From Aureimonas sp. Leaf324 (lineage in GTDB: Bacteria > Pseudomonadota > Alphaproteobacteria > Rhizobiales > Rhizobiaceae), in the NCBI RefSeq assembly GCF_001423245.1, contig NZ_LMOH01000023.1:125645-189644 (forward strand): 64,000 bases of DNA, given 5' to 3'. The position numbers and the translations under genes are program-made. The notes under the pieces are model-generated. The model was not told the origin of the DNA, ran no database searches, and saw nothing but the letters and a program-made list of their open reading frames with translations. How positions within the stretch are numbered: position 1 is the stretch's first letter; each line of letters begins with the position of its first letter. Positions 59,372 through 64,000 of this stretch are shown here, in pieces.

Positions 59372-60130
59372 TCAGTCCCGATCGAACGCGCAGTCGAAAA
59401 GCGTGTCGCTGCCGAGATCGAAGACGCGCGTCTGCGCGCGAAGCGCCTCCGAGAGCCGGGAGATCGGCGCCAGCGACAAGCCCGGCGCGCCCGACCCGAT
59501 GATGATCGGCGCCACGCAGACATGCAGCCGGTCGACCACCCCCGCCTCGAGAAAATGACGAATGGTCGCGGCCCCGCCTTCCACCAGAATGTGGTGCAGG
59601 CCCCGATCGCCGAGCGCATCGAGAAGCGCCACCGGACAGAGGCGGCCGTCGCCGGCACGCGGCAGACAGATCGTCTCGTGAGATGCCGGCGCCGCGCAGC
59701 CCTCCCCGCGCACGAGGATCGTCCGGCTTTCCGGCGAGAGGCAGCGGGCGTCGGGCGGAATGCGGGCGCTCGGATCGATCACCACGCGCACCGGTGAAGG
59801 CCCCGCGACCTCGCGCACCGTGAGGCGCGGATCGTCGGCCACGACGCAGCCGGCTCCGACCACGACCGCGTCGGCGAGCGCCCGCAGGCGGTGCAGATGG
59901 GCGAAGCCGTCCGGCCCCGAGATCGGCGCGGCGTCTCCGTCCACCGTGGCGACGCGGCCGTCGAGGCTCTGCCCCACCTGAGCCAGCACGAACGGCTTGC
60001 CGCGCCGACGCGCCAGCGGCTCGTAGATCGACCAGGCCGGGTCATCGGCGGCGCCCCCATCCTCTTCCCGGCCTTCGCGCAATGCGAGTAGCGCCGCCCA
60101 GACGTCGCCGGACACGTCGACAGACCTCAT
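59372..60130 (-). CDS. RibD-type reductase-domain protein
   Basis: 252 residues. FVLAQVGQSLDGRVATVDGD at the start and HHILVEGGAATIRHFLEAG with APIIIGSGAPGL near the end are the signatures of the RibD C-terminal (dihydrofolate-reductase-like, NADPH-using) reductase domain. The deaminase domain of a full RibD is absent. It could reduce a riboflavin precursor or another pyrimidine/sugar-like substrate. Last gene of the ribA-led operon, start overlapping the sulfatase stop by 4 bp. Confidence 0.88.
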   Translation of the reverse strand: MRSVDVSGDVWAALLALREGREEDGGAADDPAWSIYEPLARRRGKPFVLAQVGQSLDGRVATVDGDAAPISGPDGFAHLHRLRALADAVVVGAGCVVADDPRLTVREVAGPSPVRVVIDPSARIPPDARCLSPESRTILVRGEGCAAPASHETICLPRAGDGRLCPVALLDALGDRGLHHILVEGGAATIRHFLEAGVVDRLHVCVAPIIIGSGAPGLSLAPISRLSEALRAQTRVFDLGSDTLFDCAFDRD

Positions 60131-61773
60131 GTCGCGTGGTCCCCGCCGCTCATGGCGCGCACGAAACGCTCGCGGAAATCCTTCATCGGCAAACTCGACG
60201 TGTCCGGCGCCGGCACCATGCCGGGGACGAGCCCCCAGCCGTCGAGGCGCTGCAGGATGCGCGGGTCGGACGACAGGATGTGCAGCGGCACGTCGCGCGT
60301 CGCGTCGGGTCCGGTCACGAGTTCGGCCGGCTGGTGATCGCCGACGACGATGACGACGGCATCGCGCGCAAACCGGTCCACGAAGGCGCCGACGGCCTCC
60401 ATCGCGTAGTCGATCGACAGGCCGTAGTTCTCGCGCACCCGCTGCGAATCGCGCCACAGGACCTCGGGCGCCACGCCGCCCGTCGCCTGCGCGTCGAACA
60501 CCTGCCCGTCGCCGATCGCCTCCCACGGCACCATCGCCGGGATCGGCGTCCAGGGCGCATGGCTGGAGATGAGTGCCGTCTGCAGCATCACCGGCTGGTT
60601 CGTGCGCTGGAGGATCTGGCCGATCCGCAGCAGCGTGAACTGATCGGGCATCGTGACCCAGTTGAACGGCAGGCCGCGATAATCGAGGTCTTTCGCGGCG
60701 AGCACCTCGTCGTAGCCGAACCAGCCGGCCTCCGGCCAAGGCATCGTGATGGCCGGCATCACCGCGACCGTCCGCCACCCCGCGCCCCGAAACAGCGCGT
60801 TGAGGCTGTCATGGTCGCTCTGGAGCAGGCTTTCGTAGCGCGTCTGGTTGTCGATCGTGAGGCCGGACAGCATAGTCCCGTGGGCGAGCCAGCTCTGTCC
60901 ACCGGCCACCGGAGAGCGCAGCCAGCCGCTGCGCGCCGATACGCCGACGCGCGCGAGATCGGCCTCGACCGCGCCGAGGCGCGCCAGCGTACGCGGCGCG
61001 AACAAGGGATTCTCGATCGCGCTGCGGCCATAGGATTCGACGAACACCAGAAGGACGTCGTGCCCGTCGAGCGCCGCCAGCAATCGGTCGGGCGGCGCCT
61101 CGCGCAAGGGGTCGGTCGCCACCTCGCGCGCGAAGGCAGCCTGCGCCGCGTAGGACTGCCGGGCGGCGGCGAGCTTCTCGCCCGCGTAAGCCGAGAGAGC
61201 GGCGGACACCGGCAGCGTGTTCGCCGGCATGAAGGCGAGCGCGATCGTCGCCAGTGCGCCGCCCGCCAGCATCGCGGTTCCGAGCCGCGCACGCATGCGC
61301 CGCGCCAGCCGCCGTACACCGGAGAGGCCGTAGGCGAGGACGAGGACGAGGCAGAGGAACAGGACGACGGCCGATCCCAGGGCGGCGAAGGCCGCGCCGT
61401 TGCCGATCGTTCCCGACAGTAGGTGCCAGCCCGCCACGAGGATCGAGCGATCGACCACCGGATCGAACGGGCGCGAGAAGGCGGCGAGCGTGCCCCAGTC
61501 GGCCAGCTTCAGGACGGTGCTGGAGGCTGCAAACGCCAGCACCAGCGCAGCCAGAAGGCCGAAGCCGCGGCCGCGCACGAGCGCGAGCGCTCCGACGATC
61601 CACAACCATTCGACGGGAAACCTAAGATCGCCGACCGGTCCCAACCGAGGCGGAAGGGCGCAGACGACGAGAAGGAGGCCAAGGCCGAAACCGACCCGCA
61701 GCCCTGTGCGCAGGCGCCCCTTCCCAGGCTCGAACGCCGCGTCCCCCACATTTCGCCGATCGTTCCGTTTCAA
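60127..61773 (-). CDS. LTA-synthase-like membrane sulfatase/phosphoglycerol transferase
   Basis: 548 residues. About four to five N-terminal membrane helices precede an alkaline-phosphatase-superfamily catalytic domain with VLLVFVESYGRSA (metal Glu), HGTMLSGLT (nucleophile Thr region) and VVIVVGDHQPAE (metal Asp/His). Such enzymes transfer phosphoglycerol or phosphoethanolamine to glycans or lipids in the periplasm. The start is TTG at 61773 (TTGA overlap with the FkbM gene), with GGAGAG upstream. Exact acceptor unknown. Confidence 0.88.
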   Translation of the reverse strand: MKRNDRRNVGDAAFEPGKGRLRTGLRVGFGLGLLLVVCALPPRLGPVGDLRFPVEWLWIVGALALVRGRGFGLLAALVLAFAASSTVLKLADWGTLAAFSRPFDPVVDRSILVAGWHLLSGTIGNGAAFAALGSAVVLFLCLVLVLAYGLSGVRRLARRMRARLGTAMLAGGALATIALAFMPANTLPVSAALSAYAGEKLAAARQSYAAQAAFAREVATDPLREAPPDRLLAALDGHDVLLVFVESYGRSAIENPLFAPRTLARLGAVEADLARVGVSARSGWLRSPVAGGQSWLAHGTMLSGLTIDNQTRYESLLQSDHDSLNALFRGAGWRTVAVMPAITMPWPEAGWFGYDEVLAAKDLDYRGLPFNWVTMPDQFTLLRIGQILQRTNQPVMLQTALISSHAPWTPIPAMVPWEAIGDGQVFDAQATGGVAPEVLWRDSQRVRENYGLSIDYAMEAVGAFVDRFARDAVVIVVGDHQPAELVTGPDATRDVPLHILSSDPRILQRLDGWGLVPGMVPAPDTSSLPMKDFRERFVRAMSGGDHAT

Positions 61774-62546
61774 GCCGCGCTCTCCGCGAGGCGGGCGTAG
61801 ACGTCGCCCGAGCGGCGATTGCGGGCGGCTTCCTCCGTCAGACGCGCGCCGAACGCTTCGACCGGCATCCACGAAGGCAGTCGGAAGTGCGCGTCCTCGC
61901 CGATCACGAGGTTGAACTCGTAGCGGCCGAGCGAGGCCAGCCGATCAATGCACTGGGCGGCAAGGTCCAGCGTCGCGGGCGTGTATTCGAAAGCGATGCA
62001 GCGCAGCGGTCGCGACAGGCCGGCGAGCACCTCGGCCTCGTGGCCCTCGACGTCGATCTTGCAGAAGGCGGGCTCGCCATACTCCTCGATCAGATGGTCG
62101 AGCGTCGTCACCTCGACCGAGACGCGGCCATCCCACTCGACATGCCGAAACCCGTCGTCCGTCGCCACGCGGTCGCGCCAGTCGTTGGAGAGCGTCGAAA
62201 CCGTCGGGTGATAGGCCGAGACCGCGAGCGTCGCATGGCCCGGCTCGCGGCCGACCGCGCGGCGGTCGAGCCGGATCCGCGCCGGGTCGAGGCGGCGGGC
62301 GAGATAGTCGCCGAACAGGGGCTGCGGCTCGAAGGCGACGACCTGCGCCCCGGCGCGCGCCAGCGCGAGGGCGCGGCTGCCGACATGGGCGCCGATGTCG
62401 AAGGCGAGGTCGCCCGGACGGATCAGCGCGGACAGGAACCGGTCGATCCCGCGCCGACGCCAGGGCTGGCCGTTGTAGACGACGATCGAGCGCCACAGGC
62501 CGAGGGTCGCGGGATCGACGCCCGCCCGCTGGAGAAGCCGCCTCAT
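61770..62546 (-). CDS. FkbM-family SAM-dependent methyltransferase
   Basis: 258 residues. DLAFDIGAHVGSRALALARAG is the SAM-binding motif I, VVAFEPQP is the acidic loop, and FCKIDVEGHEAEVLAG is the FkbM signature. FkbM enzymes usually O-methylate sugars or lipid-linked groups. Coupled by 4-bp overlaps to the CDP-alcohol transferase and sulfatase genes. Confidence 0.9.
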   Translation of the reverse strand: MRRLLQRAGVDPATLGLWRSIVVYNGQPWRRRGIDRFLSALIRPGDLAFDIGAHVGSRALALARAGAQVVAFEPQPLFGDYLARRLDPARIRLDRRAVGREPGHATLAVSAYHPTVSTLSNDWRDRVATDDGFRHVEWDGRVSVEVTTLDHLIEEYGEPAFCKIDVEGHEAEVLAGLSRPLRCIAFEYTPATLDLAAQCIDRLASLGRYEFNLVIGEDAHFRLPSWMPVEAFGARLTEEAARNRRSGDVYARLAESAA

Positions 62547-63328
62547 GCCGGGCGGCTCAGGAGCGCGCGGATGTCGATCGCGAACGACCAGGTGAGAAGG
62601 CCGAGCGCCAGAACCGCCAATGCGTCCGAAACGGGCGACGACACGGGCGGTAGAAGGGCGACGCAGAGGAGCCCGATCTGGAGAACGCAGACGGTCTTGC
62701 GCCGCATCGAAGGAGCCAGCGGCCGGGCGAGCCTCGGGTCGAGAGCCGCCCATCCGAGAAACGCGTACCGCATCAGCCCGATCGCCAGCACGTAAACACC
62801 CGCCTTGTCGCAGGCGAGCGCCAGAACGCACAGGATCAGGATCAGAAAGGCGTCGACCTCCATGTCGAACCGTTCGCCGAACGGCGAGGCGAGCCCGGAC
62901 CGGCGCGCCAGGAACCCGTCGATGCCGTCGAGCGCCAGCGCGAAGAGCGCCGACCCGACGAGCAGCCACTGCAGGGCGCTGTCGGTCGCGGTCAACCGCC
63001 CGTATTCCCAGGCGCAGGCGCCGATCACGGCCGCCATGCCGCCGCGAGCCGTGGTCACGATGTTGGCGGGACCGAAGCGGGCGTGCCGATGGTCGTCGAG
63101 GCGCCAGACCACGAAACCGGCCGTCGGCAGGAACAGCGCCAGCGACAGCGGCAGCGTCTGCCAGCCGAGCCCCGCATGCGAGACGAGAAGGCTGGCGGCG
63201 ACGGTCAGGAGAAGCGCGGTCGCGGCGAGCGTCGTGCAGGCGCCCGGCAGGCTCGGCACGTCGGCGCGTGTCGCAGCGGGAAAGCGCGCTCCGGCCCGTG
63301 CCGGAAGATGGATCGGGTCGAAGCGCAT
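62543..63328 (-). CDS. CDP-alcohol phosphatidyltransferase family protein
   Basis: 261 residues with about six to seven membrane helices. The catalytic motif D-x2-D-G-x2-A-R-x8-G-x3-D-x3-D is read in LDGIDGFLARRSGLASPFGE with RFDMEVDAF after it, all four Asp present. The enzyme joins a CDP-linked lipid or alcohol to an acceptor alcohol; which is unknown. It lies 5 bp after ribA, and its end overlaps the FkbM gene by 4 bp. Confidence 0.9.
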   Translation of the reverse strand: MRFDPIHLPARAGARFPAATRADVPSLPGACTTLAATALLLTVAASLLVSHAGLGWQTLPLSLALFLPTAGFVVWRLDDHRHARFGPANIVTTARGGMAAVIGACAWEYGRLTATDSALQWLLVGSALFALALDGIDGFLARRSGLASPFGERFDMEVDAFLILILCVLALACDKAGVYVLAIGLMRYAFLGWAALDPRLARPLAPSMRRKTVCVLQIGLLCVALLPPVSSPVSDALAVLALGLLTWSFAIDIRALLSRPA

Positions 63329-63333
63329 GCGTT

Positions 63334-64000
63334 TCAGCCGAGCTTGGCCGCGATCGCCGGCCAGTCGAGAAGGTGGCCGGCGCGCCGCGCCTTGGTGACG
63401 AGGTAGCCCTGGTTCTCGGCGGTCACGGTGCCGAGGACGGCCGTGCGGGCCTGAACCTCGATGCCGGCCGACTGGAGAGCGGCGATCTTGGTCGGGTTGT
63501 TGGTCATCAGCTCGACCGAGCCGATGCCGAGCGAGCGAAGCATCGCGACGGCCGCGCCGTAGCGACGCCCGTCCGGCTCGAAGCCGATCTGCGCATCGGC
63601 GTCGATCGTGTCAAAACCCTCGTGCTGCAGGCCGTAGGCGCGCATCTTGGCGGCAAGCCCCGTGCCGCGGCCCTCCTGATCGAGGTAGAGGAGAACGCCG
63701 CCGCCGCGCTGTGCGATCAGCTGCAACCCATTGCGGAGCTGGTCGCCACAGTCGCACTTCAGGGAACCGAAGAGGTCGCCCGTGATGCAGGACGAGTGAA
63801 TGCGTACGGGCACCGGCCGCGACAGGTCCGGCTCGCCCACCATGATGGCGAGCTGGTCGCGCTGCGCGAGGCCGCCGCGAAACACCACGAAGCGGCAGTC
63901 CGAGATGTCGCGCAGCGGAACCGCCGTGCGGACGATCTCCGTGAAGCGGGTTTCCTCGACGAGGGCCGCGCGCACCTCGGCGTCCGCGACCGACAGGCAG
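63334..64000 (-). CDS. ribA: GTP cyclohydrolase II (5' end outside window)
   Basis: About 222 residues visible, and the frame stays open to the window edge, so the N-terminus is missing. Zinc-binding HSSCITGDLFGSLKCDCGDQ, catalytic LYLDQEGRGTGL and GFDTIDADAQIGFEPDGRRYG match GTP cyclohydrolase II, which opens the GTP ring in the first step of riboflavin synthesis. First visible gene of the leftward operon. Confidence 0.95.
   Translation of the reverse strand, partial: CLSVADAEVRAALVEETRFTEIVRTAVPLRDISDCRFVVFRGGLAQRDQLAIMVGEPDLSRPVPVRIHSSCITGDLFGSLKCDCGDQLRNGLQLIAQRGGGVLLYLDQEGRGTGLAAKMRAYGLQHEGFDTIDADAQIGFEPDGRRYGAAVAMLRSLGIGSVELMTNNPTKIAALQSAGIEVQARTAVLGTVTAENQGYLVTKARRAGHLLDWPAIAAKLG

Overview
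The window is GC-rich DNA from an alphaproteobacterium, most likely a Hyphomicrobiales (Rhizobiales) member. That placement is inferred from composition, gene types and the tRNA-Ile2 sequence, and is not proven. It holds one complete-looking siphovirus-type prophage of about 43 kb (13453-56386) between two stretches of ordinary chromosome.

Left chromosome (1-13452): a partial short-chain dehydrogenase, a DUF2256 zinc-ribbon protein, diacylglycerol kinase, a small unknown protein, a divergent EamA transporter / MocR-type regulator pair, a GAF-PAS-GGDEF-EAL protein, the proton-translocating transhydrogenase pntA-pntB, an IolG-type dehydrogenase, tRNA-Gln(UUG), tRNA-Pro(CGG), adenine deaminase, and a CAU-anticodon tRNA (probably Ile2) whose 3' end is the phage attachment site.

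Prophage: a 20-bp direct repeat at 13453-13472 and 56367-56386 marks attL and attR. An S24-type repressor (48345-49022) lies between two opposed promoters, each carrying a repressor-like palindrome in its 17-bp spacer. The leftward transcript has a Cro-like gene, a primase, a beta-class DNA methylase, a D5-type helicase, a repeat-rich probable origin, a NusG paralogue, HNH nuclease, terminase, portal, protease, HK97-fold capsid, connectors, tail tube, frameshifted tail chaperone, tape measure, distal tail proteins, an SGNH hydrolase and, after a lower-GC accessory block, the lysis genes (holin, endolysin, Rz, Rz1). The rightward transcript has small membrane proteins, an HD phosphohydrolase, a DnaN-type sliding clamp, a C5 methyltransferase with an eight-unit repeat, an excisionase-like protein and the tyrosine integrase.

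The most interesting signals are: (1) a NusG paralogue at the head of the late region together with three intrinsic terminators inside that region (before the tail tube, the SGNH tail gene and the holin), which suggests processive antitermination; (2) a GGGAAAC slippery site in the tail chaperone; (3) an M15 peptidase inside the tape measure; (4) a capsid protein with a signal-peptide-like N-terminus; (5) a foreign-looking block at 16.3-19.1 kb and an exported protein gene on the opposite strand at 31.3 kb; (6) an origin-like repeat cluster at 42.6-43.0 kb.

Right chromosome (56388-64000): a TadG-like and two TadE-like pilus genes, then a tightly overlapping leftward operon ribA - CDP-alcohol phosphatidyltransferase - FkbM methyltransferase - LTA-synthase-like sulfatase - RibD-type reductase. 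This operon places an envelope-modification cassette between two riboflavin-type genes.
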